A DNA stretch of 64,000 nucleotides, from positions 620,001 to 684,000 of the forward strand of contig JBQMRN010000001.1 of NCBI GenBank assembly GCA_052171895.1. The letters run 5' to 3'. This DNA is from Arsenophonus sp052171895 (GTDB lineage Bacteria; Pseudomonadota; Gammaproteobacteria; Enterobacterales; Enterobacteriaceae). The notes beneath the pieces are model-generated. The model was not told where the DNA came from. It saw only the letters and a program-made list of their open reading frames with translations, and did not search any database. This document shows positions 8,469 to 19,667 of the stretch, piece by piece; position 1 is the first letter of the stretch, and each line of letters starts with the position of its first letter. A program made the translations under genes and the position numbers.

Positions 8469-10580
8469 TTACTTAGCTTTACGAGCTTCAATAATTGCTT
8501 GAGCAACATTGGTTGGTGCTTCATTGTACTTTAAAAATTCCATTGAATAAGAAGCACGGCCTTGAGTTTGTGAACGCAGATCTGTGGCATAACCAAACAT
8601 TTCTGACAATGGTACTTGAGCAGAAACTGTCTTACCAGTTGCTGTATCTTCCATACCTTCAATCATACCACGACGACGATTCAGATCACCAATTACGTCA
8701 CCCATATAATCTTCAGGCATTTCAACTTCAACTTTCATGATAGGCTCTAGTAAAATTGGGTTTGCTTTCATGAAAGCTTCTTTGAAAGCCATAGAACCTG
8801 CAATTTTGAATGCCATTTCCGAGGAATCAACCTCATGATACGAACCATAATACAATGTCACTTTGACATCAACAATGGGGTAGCCAGCTAGAACACCATT
8901 TTTTATCTGTTCTTGAACGCCTTTATCCACCGCAGGTATGTACTCTTTAGGTACAACGCCACCAACGATTTCGTTGTGGAATTCATAACCAATTTCATGC
9001 CCTGCTTTCAAAGGTTCAATGCGTATCCATACATGAGCAAATTGACCACGACCACCAGACTGACGAACAAACTTACCTTCCTGCTCAACAGACTTACGAA
9101 TAGTCTCACGGTATGCTACTTGTGGTTTACCAACGTTTGCTTCAACTTTAAATTCACGACGCATTCTGTCAACCAATATTTCCAGATGCAGCTCACCCAT
9201 ACCAGCAATAATTGTTTGGCCAGATTCTTCATCTGTTGAGACCCGGAAAGATGGATCTTCTTGAGCCAAACGACCTAAAGCAATACCCATTTTTTCTTGG
9301 TCGGCTTTAGTTTTAGGTTCAATAGCTACCGAGATAACAGGTTGTGGAAATTCCATTCGCTCTAAAATAATTGGCGCATCCATAGCACATAGCGTGTCAC
9401 CAGTAGTCACATCTTTAAGACCGATAGCAGCAGCAATATCACCTGCTCGGACTTCTTTAATTTCTTCACGTTTATTAGCATGCATCTGAACGATACGACT
9501 AAACCGCTCTTTTTTATCCTTAACTGGGTTAAGAACGGTATCCCCTGAGTTAACAACACCAGAGTAAACCCGGAAGAAAGTCAAATTACCAACAAATGGG
9601 TCAGTTATAATTTTGAATGCCAATGCTGAAAAAGGCTCATCATCACTTGCATGACGTTCTGCTGCTGTGTTTTTACCATCGGTTAAAACACTTTTAATTG
9701 CTGGGATATCAGTAGGCGCGGGTAAATATTCAATAACCGCATCCAGCATTGCTTGCACACCTTTGTTTTTAAAGGCAGAACCACACGTAACCAAAATAAT
9801 TTCATTATTTAATACCCGCTTACGTAATGCTTGTTTGATCTCTTCTTCAGACAGTTCTTTGCCAGCAAAATATTTTTCCATCAACTCATCTGATGCTTCA
9901 GCGGCAGCTTCAATCAGCTTATCATGCCACTCTTCAGCTTGAGCTTGTAAGTTTTTTGGAATATCTTCATAAACAAAAGTGATTCCTTGATCACTGTCAT
10001 TCCACTGAATTGCTTTTATTTTAACTAAATCTATAACACCAGTAAATGATTCTTCAGCACCAATAGGTAACTGAAGTAGAACTGGTATTGCTAGCAGACG
10101 TGTTTCAATCTGTTCAACAACACGCAAGAAATTAGCACCCATGCGATCCATTTTATTAATAAATGCAATACGGGGTACTTGATACTTATTTGCCTGACGC
10201 CAAACTGTTTCAGACTGTGGTTGGACGCCACCAACTGCGCAATAAATCATTACAGCACCATCAAGAACACGCATAGAGCGCTCTACTTCAATAGTAAAGT
10301 CAACGTGTCCTGGTGTATCAATGATGTTGATACGGTGTTCATCAAACTGTTTACCCATACCAGACCAGAAAGCAGTAGTTGCAGCTGAAGTGATAGTAAT
10401 ACCACGCTCCTGCTCCTGCTCCATCCAGTCCATCGTTGCTGCGCCATCATGAACTTCACCAATTTTATGGCTCACCCCAGTATAAAATAGGATACGTTCA
10501 GTTGTAGTGGTCTTACCAGCATCAATATGGGCACTAATACTGATGTTGCGATAACGCATAATAGGAGTTTTACGAGCCAT
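8469..10580 (-). CDS. fusA: Elongation factor G
   Basis: 703 aa from the ATG at 10578-10580 (MARKTPIMRYRNISISAHID), chosen over an in-frame ATG 45 bases upstream because the shorter form matches the family N-terminus and has GAGAGAGGAAAA just before it. GTPase motifs AHIDAGKTTTTE (about 17-28), DTPGHVDF (about 89-96) and NKMDR are present, with domains II-V intact to the C-terminus. EF-G drives translocation and ribosome recycling. It lies 80 bp after rpsG. Confidence 0.96.
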   Translation of the reverse strand: MARKTPIMRYRNISISAHIDAGKTTTTERILFYTGVSHKIGEVHDGAATMDWMEQEQERGITITSAATTAFWSGMGKQFDEHRINIIDTPGHVDFTIEVERSMRVLDGAVMIYCAVGGVQPQSETVWRQANKYQVPRIAFINKMDRMGANFLRVVEQIETRLLAIPVLLQLPIGAEESFTGVIDLVKIKAIQWNDSDQGITFVYEDIPKNLQAQAEEWHDKLIEAAAEASDELMEKYFAGKELSEEEIKQALRKRVLNNEIILVTCGSAFKNKGVQAMLDAVIEYLPAPTDIPAIKSVLTDGKNTAAERHASDDEPFSALAFKIITDPFVGNLTFFRVYSGVVNSGDTVLNPVKDKKERFSRIVQMHANKREEIKEVRAGDIAAAIGLKDVTTGDTLCAMDAPIILERMEFPQPVISVAIEPKTKADQEKMGIALGRLAQEDPSFRVSTDEESGQTIIAGMGELHLEILVDRMRREFKVEANVGKPQVAYRETIRKSVEQEGKFVRQSGGRGQFAHVWIRIEPLKAGHEIGYEFHNEIVGGVVPKEYIPAVDKGVQEQIKNGVLAGYPIVDVKVTLYYGSYHEVDSSEMAFKIAGSMAFKEAFMKANPILLEPIMKVEVEMPEDYMGDVIGDLNRRRGMIEGMEDTATGKTVSAQVPLSEMFGYATDLRSQTQGRASYSMEFLKYNEAPTNVAQAIIEARKAK

Positions 10581-10660
10581 TTTTCCTCTCTCGTGATAGT
10601 TCAATTCGTATAAAAGTAACGTCATAGGGGTTACCCATTACGAAATATAACTAGCGAAAG

Positions 10661-11131
10661 TTACCACCGATAGTGCGCAAACGCCTTGTTAGCTTCTGCC
10701 ATACGATGAACATCTTCACGTTTTTTAACAGCAGTGCCTTTATTTTCAGCTGCATCAGATAATTCGCTTGCTAAGCGCAAAGCCATCGATTTATCAGCGC
10801 GTTTACGAGCAGCCTCAACAATCCAACGCATTGCTAATGCATTACGACGAACAGGACGAACTTCAACAGGAACATGGTAAGTTGAACCACCAACACGGCG
10901 TGATTTAACTTCCACTGTTGGACGAACATTGTCCAGAGCTATTTCAAATGCTTCTAAATAATCTTTTCCAGCACGTTGAGCTAGTGCCTCAAGTGCAGTA
11001 TATACAATTGCTTCTGCAGTAGATTTTTTACCATCTACCATCAAAATATTAATAAATTTAGCCAATAATTCTGATCCAAACTTTGGATCAGGTAGAATTT
11101 TACGTTGACCAATTACACGACGGCGTGGCAT
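10661..11131 (-). CDS. rpsG: 30S ribosomal protein S7
   Basis: 156 aa, full length, starting MPRRRVIGQRKILPDPKFGS. S7 nucleates assembly of the 30S head and contacts E-site tRNA; in E. coli it also represses the str operon through the rpsL-rpsG spacer. The spacer here is 97 bp, comparable with that site. Confidence 0.97.
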   Translation of the reverse strand: MPRRRVIGQRKILPDPKFGSELLAKFINILMVDGKKSTAEAIVYTALEALAQRAGKDYLEAFEIALDNVRPTVEVKSRRVGGSTYHVPVEVRPVRRNALAMRWIVEAARKRADKSMALRLASELSDAAENKGTAVKKREDVHRMAEANKAFAHYRW

Positions 11132-11228
11132 GAATATACTCCGCTTTTAAATTCAGGGTTCTCAAAAATTCTATCAGTTTATTTTGAGATTAAAAATTAA
11201 ATGTTTGCCTTTACTTAATGGGGAAGCA

Positions 11229-11603
11229 TTAAGCTTTCGGCCTCTTAGCACCGTATTTAGAACGACCTTGTTTGCGATCTTTTACACCAGAACAGTCCAG
11301 TGCACCGCGGACAGTGTGATAACGCACACCTGGTAAGTCTTTAACACGACCACCACGAATTAAGATTACTGAGTGCTCCTGCAAATTATGGCCTTCACCA
11401 CCAATATAAGAAGTTACTTCATAACCATTAGTTAAACGAACACGGCATACTTTCCGTAATGCTGAGTTAGGTTTTTTAGGGGTAGTAGTATACACCCGAG
11501 TACATACACCACGTTTTTGCGGGCAAGCTTCCAGTGCAGGAACGTTGCTTTTTACAACTTTCGAGTTACGTGGTTTGCGAACCAGCTGATTAATTGTTGC
11601 CAT
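11229..11603 (-). CDS. rpsL: 30S ribosomal protein S12
   Basis: 124 aa, full length. The decoding-centre loops read TTPKKPNSALRK (Lys at the classic streptomycin site 43) and GGRVKDLPGVRYH (Lys 88), the sensitive wild-type form. First gene of the str operon, with a good Shine-Dalgarno (CCAGGAGC) upstream. Confidence 0.97.
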   Translation of the reverse strand: MATINQLVRKPRNSKVVKSNVPALEACPQKRGVCTRVYTTTPKKPNSALRKVCRVRLTNGYEVTSYIGGEGHNLQEHSVILIRGGRVKDLPGVRYHTVRGALDCSGVKDRKQGRSKYGAKRPKA

Positions 11604-11683
11604 TAAAAAAGCTCCTGGTTTTTGTTTCGTAAACAGGGATATTTTCTTTCATTTATCGTCATGATAAAACACGAAGACGCAGA

Positions 11684-11712
11684 ATTTTATTGCTGACAGA
11701 GACAGGTGTCAA
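11684..11712 (-). promoter_or_regulatory. str operon promoter
   Basis: Minus-strand TTGACA (11707-11712), 17-base spacer, TAAAAT (11684-11689), about 80 bases upstream of rpsL: a near-consensus sigma-70 promoter at the place of the E. coli str promoter. The decayed IS256 copy begins about 30 bases farther upstream, so the insertion spared it. Confidence 0.85.
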
Positions 11713-11741
11713 GAAATATAGAAAGGATCATTCATTACAAG

Positions 11742-13155
11742 GAGTTATTAGAAAACCTGGTATATGGTGGTCAGGCTACGTTCACCACTTTAATGTTTCC
11801 TGAATTTGTTTTCCATTCTTAAGTTATCGGTTGTTTAGCAGTAAGGTTCAGAGTAGGTCAAATTTCCTTAGCCGGGTTCCCACAGCTTTTCTGGGGGATA
11901 TTGTAGCAGTTTAAATATCATTAAAAGGGTTGCTTTTCGAACTACACTTTTCGCGTCAACTAGTTCGTACCCTTAGTGTTATAAAAGCTGATTCAATCAG
12001 ATTCGTTGTTCTTAATTGATGCCAATGTTCTGAGGGGGAAGTCGCAAAATGCCACCAGAAGTTCTTTCTTGATCTTTCTCCAGCTTCTTCATCGCTGTAG
12101 GATACTTCGCTGAAAACTTGTTAATAAAACATCAATGGCTTTATTAGCGGCATCGTGATTCTTCGCTAGTCAGACCTTTCGCAGCTCAGGCTTTAAGTTT
12201 CAGTTGCATGTCGTTAGGGAGTGAAGCTAGCATATTAGCTGTTTTGTGTACCCAACAGAGTTGGTGCTGCTTAGTCTGGAAATATCTTTACCATTGCCTT
12301 CCAAAAATCAAGAGCAGTGTCTCCTCTAGCAATCTTAAAAGATACAGTTAAGGCACGTACTCCAAGGCTATTGATATAAGTTCTGGCCAGTTCGCTTCTG
12401 ACTCTCAATAAGCATTTTTGACTACAATTAGCTCCTTACGTCCATGCTCAGTGACGTTGATAATGACCATAAGAAGAAAAGATGATCATCTTAGCTGACA
12501 GAACTGTATATGTCATCGTCTAAGAAATAAAGGTAGCGCGTATCGCTTAAATCCCGTAGGTACCATTGCCTCTGCTCTTCAAGTCATTGCTGTTTCAGTC
12601 TGCTTATGGTGTCCTGGTGGCAGAGAAGAGACCACATGTTTTTTTAGTAAGATGAAGCAACTCTAGAGGTTTGTAAAAATTACCGAGGGATGAGCTGCTT
12701 CACAGCTACAGTTATATGGTATAGCAACTCTTCGACGTTTTGTACACGCTTAAGATAAGGAGCTAGCAACGATCTGTTGAAGCATATTCTATTGTCCCAT
12801 CGATCTCTAACTTTAGGCACCTTAATCTCAAGATTGCTAATAGCAGTTTTGTATGGTTTGTTGCGGTAATAACCGTTATGGATGACGGCATAACGAAGGT
12901 GATAAGGCGGCATTCAGCATGTTGTCGCAGCATAGTTTCAATTTCAGTCTTAACGGTACTTATATCAGAGGTGCCTTGCGCCATTATGGATGAGTTTATG
13001 CAAGGGATCATAGGTAATATCTGATTTTGCGGATTACCTGCTAGGGTAGACTTTTTATGACATATCATCTCTCTGTTATTGAAATCATTAACTAAATCAA
13101 TCAGCAGGATAGGCTAGCATCTTCAAAACCCCATAGACTAGAAATAAGCATAACT
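11742..13155 (-). mobile_element. Decayed IS256-family copy 1
   Basis: Full-length relic (~1.41 kb) of the IS256-type element repeated through the window. Transposase fragments include NLEIKVPKVRDR and LAPYLKRVQNVEELL; many stops and frameshifts. The ends read GAGTTATTAG... and ...AAGCATAACT. It lies between rpsL and tusB, which are adjacent in E. coli, and ends at the tusB stop codon. The flanking sequences attacaag and ttaccaag could be a mutated 8-bp target duplication. Confidence 0.85.
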
Positions 13156-13156
13156 T

Positions 13157-13462
13157 TTACCAAGCAAAATATTGTGGATGCTTTACCGTTAATTGCACAA
13201 AATTAACATAAGATATCTGACGGACATAAGATGACATATATGACATTAACCCTCTTCCTTCAATATCATTTTGTAAACTAAAAACATGAATTCCTTTATC
13301 TTGTAATTGTATTAAAAAATTATTATTTTTATTATCCGGTAAGATTTTATGTCCCAGCAAAACACCATCTTGTAATAATAATAGCTCATCCTGTTCCGTT
13401 AATAAGCTAATTAGTGAATTAAAATCACTATAATAAGGAGAAGTAGAAATAGTATATAACAT
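13157..13462 (-). CDS. tusB: tRNA 2-thiouridine sulfur-relay protein TusB
   Basis: 101 aa, DsrH/TusB family, with the conserved DELLLLQDGV (about 25-34) and C-terminal end LTVKHPQYFAW. TusB forms the (TusBCD)2 heterohexamer that passes persulfide sulfur from TusA to TusE for 2-thiolation of wobble U34 by MnmA. Last gene of tusDCB; 17 bp follow tusC. Intact although an IS copy sits directly against its stop codon. Confidence 0.93.
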   Translation of the reverse strand: MLYTISTSPYYSDFNSLISLLTEQDELLLLQDGVLLGHKILPDNKNNNFLIQLQDKGIHVFSLQNDIEGRGLMSYMSSYVRQISYVNFVQLTVKHPQYFAW

Positions 13463-13479
13463 GTTAGTCTTCTATTTAA

Positions 13480-13839
13480 CTAGAAAGTCAGAATTACATC
13501 ATAATCTGCTAGGTAACCTCTAAGCCTGTTAGCAGGAATAACTGTTGTTGGTATAACAAAGCTAGTGTCAGCACTGAATCCCCTTGCTTCAAGATCTTCC
13601 TGACAAATATAGCAAGTATTAATATCATATAATGATAGTAATTTATAGGTTGAAATATAATCACGCGTCAAAAGTTTATCCGGATTTTGTTTGGGAAGTA
13701 ATTGGCAAACACCATCAGAAATAAAGAAAACACCAATATTTTCAGTTAATACAGAAGTTGCAAGTAATGCATCTAATCCTTCACGCCCATTTGAAGTTCC
13801 ATGAGGTATTTTCATAAATATAAATGCTATTTTTTTCAT
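13480..13839 (-). CDS. tusC: Sulfur-relay protein TusC
   Basis: 119 aa from the ATG at 13837-13839 (MKKIAFIFMKIPHGT). An earlier in-frame ATG would add 12 residues and overlap tusD; the shorter form matches the family. DsrF/TusC signature REGLDALLATSVL (about 20-32) and GVFFISDGVCQLLP (about 37-50). Structural subunit of the TusBCD complex. Confidence 0.93.
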   Translation of the reverse strand: MKKIAFIFMKIPHGTSNGREGLDALLATSVLTENIGVFFISDGVCQLLPKQNPDKLLTRDYISTYKLLSLYDINTCYICQEDLEARGFSADTSFVIPTTVIPANRLRGYLADYDVILTF

Positions 13840-13846
13840 ATTTAAC

Positions 13847-14257
13847 TTAAAATTGAACTGTGCGATCACAGACAAGCATGGTCTCAGCTAGGTTAGCTAA
13901 GCCGCTCAATACAAAATCTTCATCTAGATTAGCACAAGGTAAGCCAATATTTTTAGCTTCAGTTTCATCAATAATACCCCGTCGTAATGCAGCAGTAACA
14001 CAGATATTTAATTGGCATCCTGTCTGCTTTGCTAATGTTTTCCATCCTATAAGTAAATTAAATTCATCGTTAGCTGGTGAAATTAATTGATTACCGTTAT
14101 GAACACCTTCTTGATAGAAAAAAACAGTCTTTAGTATATGTCCTTTCATAATTAAAGCATTGGCGAATTGCCAGGCATTGGTTGCCTGCTGAGTTCCATA
14201 AGCAGGCTCTGTTACTAATAGGCAATAAGTCAAAGGCTTATTTAAAATAAATGTCAT
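13847..14257 (-). CDS. tusD: Sulfur-relay protein TusD
   Basis: 136 aa, DsrE/TusD family. The conserved EPAYGTQQATNAWQFA (about 17-32) and the catalytic-cysteine region CQLNICVTAALRRG are visible; the Cys of NICV corresponds to the sulfur-accepting cysteine of E. coli TusD. The N-terminus is about 8 residues longer than in E. coli. First gene of tusDCB; the next element upstream is an IS481 relic, so the flanking genes of the E. coli order are gone. Confidence 0.92.
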   Translation of the reverse strand: MTFILNKPLTYCLLVTEPAYGTQQATNAWQFANALIMKGHILKTVFFYQEGVHNGNQLISPANDEFNLLIGWKTLAKQTGCQLNICVTAALRRGIIDETEAKNIGLPCANLDEDFVLSGLANLAETMLVCDRTVQF

Positions 14258-14261
14258 ATCC

Positions 14262-15335
14262 CAAAAAATAGTATGCTTTCCTTTTAAATAATTTAGGTTT
14301 AATTTTGAACTAATCTTTCATAGACTGCAATAGAGTTTTACTATCGTAATACTGATTGCGGTAATTCCTGATTGTATAGCCAAACATATTGATGTAAAGT
14401 GATTTTAAGCTCTTTACCTGAATTGAAATGATAATTTTCCAGCTCATTTTCTATGAGGTAATTAAATCGCTTGGCCATACCATTCGTTTAAAGCTGTATC
14501 AGCGGGCTAAATTGGTGTTCTATACAAACTTCTGTATACAAACGGTTAAATTCCTATTTTGGTAGCTGAACGTTTTCGTAGATCAAAAAGGCGGTCTATA
14601 AATTTTTTGCCATTATCTATAAATACCTGATGGATAGCTATGGGACATGCTCGGTTAAGATCACGTAAGAAGCGTTGAGCATTGACCGGGGTGTCTTGCC
14701 CTTGTAAAGACGGATAAAAATCCATCGAGTGGCGCGATCTATACCTATGAAAAGATAATGTTGTGAAGTTTTGTTTGACATTTGCAGAAAATATTTCATA
14801 TCTATCGTGCAGATAGATCAAGCTCGTACCTTTTGAACGCTTTATGCTTTGGCTTTATGAGGCGCCTCTGGCTTCCTCCCCCGCTGGCTCTTATTTCATA
14901 CAAATTTCCCCTCATTGACCTACATAAACACTGATTCTAGGGTAGAGACCGAGATACTAGAGGTTCAGGAATTCTCCTATAATTGTCAGAAAATCGGCGA
15001 GAGTGAGCAAAAATATTTTTCAGGAAAACGACTACGGCTTCTTGAGCGGGCAACAAGCGTCGTCAGCAAACGATGAGAATTATAGCTATGATCATCAACA
15101 TCATTTTATTTTTGCCATTTAACAACAACGGTAAGTTTTGGTATCCCATAACGCTTAGCTAAAGTAGACGTAGGCTCTTTGCTGCCCTGAAGAGCAGCAG
15201 TGATTTAGGTGTTGTAGTTGCCTGACGATGGAGCCTAATCATCATGATATTTTGTCCTCAACTATATTTTATATAGTAGTCATATTGCCATGAATAGGGG
15301 TGTGCGAGTATGGTCTATATAATGATCTAAGACCA
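14262..15335 (-). mobile_element. Decayed IS481-family element (copy a)
   Basis: Near full-length IS481-type relic. The N-terminal helix-turn-helix reads KEPTSTLAKRYGIPKLT (about 15130-15210, after a shift), and the C-terminal part retains VFIDNGKKFIDRLFDL (about 14580-14640). Multiple stops and frameshifts. The outer end GTCTATATAATGAT recurs at about 35400 and, inverted, near 59780. Confidence 0.8.
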
Positions 15336-15455
15336 AACAAGTAGTTATAATGTTGCTGATAACTACATAACTACATTAACTCGATTCTGATCGTAACTTT
15401 TTGTTATGTTGATTGTTTATTTAATCAGTGGTTTTATTTAGCTGGCTTTGGTTTG
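15336..15455. other. Short spacer, no gene seen
   Basis: About 120 bases between the IS481 end and the murP pseudogene. Includes a small direct repeat (AACTACATAACTACATTAAC). No coding signal recognised. Confidence 0.4.
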
Positions 15456-16680
15456 TTAATCGCTATTATGCTTCATTTGCCTAATGCTTAGTTTATTTTT
15501 AATATTAGAATGAGCATTTTTACACACTAGTCTATATATCCATTTTTTTAATTTAAATCGACATTTTAGTAGCGAACAAATAGGTAAAAATAAAACAAAA
15601 TAAATAGGAAATAAGTAAGCCAGTAATATAGGTAAGTATATTGCTAAAATACCGCTTATAGATGTCATCACTGGAATAGTAATTAATCTAGATGGGTTAA
15701 AACCGAATTGAGGCTAATTGGTTGACATAAGCAAATAACCAATTCGATAAAAAACTACCAGCGTGTCCAACTTAGACAAGTGGTTATAAAAGGTTTAATG
15801 TCTGGTAGACTATATTCTATAGATTAAATGTTCACTAATACCTAATAAACTCGAGATAATTATTGTCCTCGTATCTGATTATGTAAACCAGAATTTTTAT
15901 CTGCTTTGATATAGAGTGGTAATGTTACATCAATTTGACAACCTCCTGCGATAGCCAGAATCAGAAAAAGAGAATTAAACTCTTCTGTCTCTATTCAAGC
16001 GAAATAAACTGGAATAAAACCTTGTGGTGTACACAAAAATAACAGCGATCAAAAATAGAGCAGCTAATATAGCGATACCAAATGGATTGCCATTTAAGTC
16101 TATAAATAACTAGGACATACCAATAAATAGTTACCAATTAGTATAATACTTGTATAAATCATGGTGCCAACAATCAACAATGTGATTCCTTAAGTCACTA
16201 TCATATATAAATTAGCGGGAATAATTTTCCTGATTTGTTTTTCAACCAAGGCACACCATACAGATACAAGCAAGTAAATTACCAATAATGTTACCCCGAG
16301 CATCAATAGTGTAATTGAAAAGGTAGTCATCTTGGATGAAGATGACTGTTGTGGCGTGAGGATCCATAGCCTAGAATAAAAAACGACGCAATAATGGCAC
16401 CGTTAATACCTGAACCGCCAAAAATTTTTTGCGTATTGTAACAAATCAAGATCCCTAGAAAAGCATAAAAGCCTTTGCTAAACACAGACATATAAAGTAT
16501 TAAGTGAACAAGAAAAGTCTGTTGTATTGTGTCACTTGGCAGCAGACCAATTAGCAATAAATTTAAAAGGACGTAGCAATTAAATTAATGGGAAACGATT
16601 ATAAGCACTATATTGGTAAATTGGTAACCTTCTTTAGGCTCTCCGTTGGTAACAAGTGACTGCCAATATTTCCCTTTAAG
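15456..16680 (-). pseudogene. murP: PTS N-acetylmuramic acid permease, broken
   Basis: Fragments in several frames align along the EIIC part of MurP: SVFSKGFYAFLGILICYN and FGGSGINGAIIASFFILGY (about 16390-16510), ARGNIIGNLLA (about 16290), NGNPFGIAIL (about 16070), HNQIRGQ (about 15870), DIKPFITTCLS (about 15790) and MTSISGILAIYL (about 15640). I could not find the N-terminal EIIB domain. MurP imports and phosphorylates MurNAc for wall recycling; the usual partner murQ is absent. Assignment rests on ordered similarity along the whole membrane domain. Confidence 0.8.
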
Positions 16681-16930
16681 TTCTTTGTTCACAAACAAAA
16701 TTTCAGGTTAATACCCTATCGAAGTACTCTTTTAGAAGAGATGGAGAACTATAGATATAAAGCAGATTTTAAAAATGATAATGTGTCATGCTGACAAAGC
16801 AATTTTCGTTCATAATTAGTATTAATAAAATAGTCGGGATAAAAGTGCCATATAAATCTCTATTACAACATTATCTAAATCTTGAACTTATTCTATAAGC
16901 ATCTTATTTTGCTACAGACTCAGTAGGTTT
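16681..16930. other. Spacer with no recognisable gene
   Basis: About 250 bases between the murP remnant and IS256 copy 2. It may hold eroded EIIB sequence of murP, but nothing aligns by eye. Confidence 0.3.
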
Positions 16931-18370
16931 AAGTTATGCTCATTTCTTGTATACGGTATATGCTGATATACTGGCGTATGTATCCTGTTGATTAATTTCG
17001 TGGATGATGTTAACAACAGAGAGATCATATGTCATGAAAAGTCTACCTTACAGGTATCCGTAAAAAACCAAATATTGTATATGATCCCTTATGTGATTTT
17101 ATCTGTATATGGTGGTGCCAGGCAGCTGATAAGCTACCCCCGTTGAGGCTAAGCTCGAAGCCATCTGCTATAACATGCTGAACGCTGCTTTACCGATGGA
17201 CGTGTCTATGCCCTCGTCCGTAACAGTTATTTGCCACAGCGAACTATACACAGACTGGTATAGGTGATGTTGAAATTAAAGTGACCTAAGATCAGGGTGG
17301 ATATCGTAGTGGCAATGGAATATGCTTCAACAGGTCGTTGCTAGCGGCTTATTTGAAGCGTGTACAAAGCGTTGAAGAGTTGCTAGCATTTTACTGTACA
17401 TGAAGGAGGTATCTTCACTGCTGATTTTATGAAGCTCTAGGGGGGCACTTTTTGGTAAAAACGCACATTGATGGGATCTCTTAGAATACCATAAGTAAAC
17501 TAAAACAGCAATGGTTTAAAGAGCATAGGCAATAGTGGCCTTTTTGATTTAAGTAATACGCTCTAGGTTTATTTTTTGCCCGATAGCATATACCGTCTCC
17601 TATCAGGCAAGATGATCGCCTTTTTCTGCTTCTCACATTGATGTCACTGAGCATGGACGTAAGGAGCTAAGATAATTGTGCTTGAAGATGGTTATCGATA
17701 GTCAGAAGTGAACTTTGTCTAACTTTTCAATGGTCTGATAGCGCATGGCTTAACCGTATCTTCCAGGCTTGCTACGAAAGAGGGTGCTCTTGGTTTTTAG
17801 AATGCAATGGCAAAGATATTCCAGGACACCTAGCAAAACGATGCTATTGGGTACACAAAACAGTTAATGTGCTGCCTTCACTTTACAAAGGCACAAAGCC
17901 AAAATTAAGGCTGAACTGCAGGAGGTCTTCTCCTAGCAGCGAGCTGCGAAATGCCGCTAATAAAATCTTTGATGTTTTATCGATAAGCTTTCAGTGAAGT
18001 ATCCTGCAGCAATGAAGAGGCTGGAGAAATATCGAAAAAACTGCTGGCATTTATGATTTTTTGTCATGAGCAGTGGGCGTCAAATAAGAACGACGAATCT
18101 AATTTAATCGGCTTTTGCAATACTGAGAAGCTACGAAGCCGATACGCGAAAACTGCGGTTTGAGAAAAACAACCCTTTCAATGGTATTTAAGGTGCTACA
18201 GTCTGCTCAGAAAAAGTGGAACCAGCTTAATGGGATTTGATTGCTGATCCTGCTGGTAAAAAACGTCCAATTTAATGATGCAGAACAAATTTATAAAGAA
18301 TGAGAGTGCGTATCAGCCTAGCCTGACACCAATGAACCACCCCGTCATACAGCAGATTTGCTAATAACTT
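16931..18370 (+). mobile_element. Decayed IS256-family copy 2
   Basis: Full-length relic (~1.44 kb), end to end from AAGTTATGCTCATTTC to GATTTGCTAATAACTT. Reading between frames gives the expected IS256 order: N-terminus, the QTGIGDVEIKV region, the DDE core with GFWNAMAKIFP-like sequence, and the C-terminal TTLSMVFKVLQSAQK region. No intact frame. Confidence 0.85.
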
Positions 18371-18708
18371 AGTTTGTTGCTAAAATATAATTGCTCTGAT
18401 TTATTACTTAGGTTGATTTTGCTATTAGTTTTTAACTAAATTGATTAAAAATACAGAATATTCATAATAACTATTTTAATATGCTAAGTTTTAATCCCAA
18501 TTAAGATATCAAATGCCTACTAGAAAAAACGAGTTAACTACACTATGACATTTAGAAGGTGAAGATCTCCTATTTATCCATCAATTAGATAATAAAGCCA
18601 GTGTTCTGTATTATTGGTTTGAAGAAGCTATGAAGCCTTTGTTAAATGAAGTGATCTGTATGACAAACACATTCATGATTAATATAGAGCATCAGTTTAT
18701 TATTGAAA
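18371..18708 (+). other. Unidentified eroded coding stretch
   Basis: Between two IS256 copies; codes for a readable piece on the plus strand (about 18565-18705, containing LLFIHQLDNKASVLYYW and EEAMKPLLNEVICM), preceded by a stop. I do not recognise the family. Probably the remnant of an ordinary gene truncated by the IS256 copy at 18709. Confidence 0.3.
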
Positions 18709-19667
18709 GAGTTATTAACAAATCTGCTGTATGACAGTTAGGCTTCGCTCTGATGCTTTGTAAATTTGTTCTCCATCCTTAAATTGAACGTTGTTTACCC
18801 CTAGAGTTAGCAGCTTCAATAGCATTGAAATAGTTATTTTTTTGAACCATAGTTTTTTGCGTGTTGCCCTTCGTGTAGGCCATCACTGTTGCAAAAGGTG
18901 ATTCAATCAGATTCCTCGTTCTTATTGACGCCCACTATTGCTCTTGCTCTGACGGTAAATCGTAGGATACTAGCAGTTCTTCTCGATATTTCTTCAGCCT
19001 CTTCATTGCTGCAGGATACTTCACTGAAAACCTTGTTGATAAAACATCAAGGATTTTATTAGCGGCATTTCGCGGCTCTCTGGTATGAGAAGACCTCCTG
19101 CAGTTCAGCTTTAATTTTGGTTTTGTGCCTTTGGAAAGTGAAGCCAGCACATTAACTGTTTTGTGTGCCCAACAGTGTTGGTGCTGCGTGTCCGAGAATA
19201 TCTTTGCCATTGCATTCCAAAAAATTAAGAGCATCGTCTCATGTAGCAAGCCTAAGAGATATGGTTAAGCCCTCGTGCTTGGTAGGCCATTAAGAAGTTA
19301 GACTCAGTTCACTTTTGACTATCGATAACCATCTTCAAGCACAATTAGCTCCTTACGCCCATGCTCACTGACGTTGATAATGACCAGTAGATAAAGGCAA
19401 TCATCTTACCTGATGAGGACTGTATATAGCATCAACTCAAAAATAAACGTAACGCGTATCGCTTAAATTACACAGGCACCATTGGCTTTGGTCTTCAAGC
19501 CATTGCTGTTTCAGTCTGGTGATGTACTTGCCAAATAGGGCTATGTACTCTCTCACTGAGAAACTCTCTTAGAGTTTCGTGAAAATCACCGATAGAGATG
19601 CCTTACAAGTATAGCTATGGTATTAACTATTCGCTGATTTTTGGAAGGTTTAGATAAGGCGGTAGCA
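18709..19667 (-). mobile_element. Decayed IS256-family copy 3 (5' end lost)
   Basis: Carries the 3' terminal repeat at 18709 and the middle and C-terminal transposase region (FWNAMAKIFSDTQHQHCWAH near 19150-19210). The transposase N-terminal third and 5' end are missing where it meets the purM remnant, consistent with a deletion that removed purN, the end of purM and part of the IS. Confidence 0.85.
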
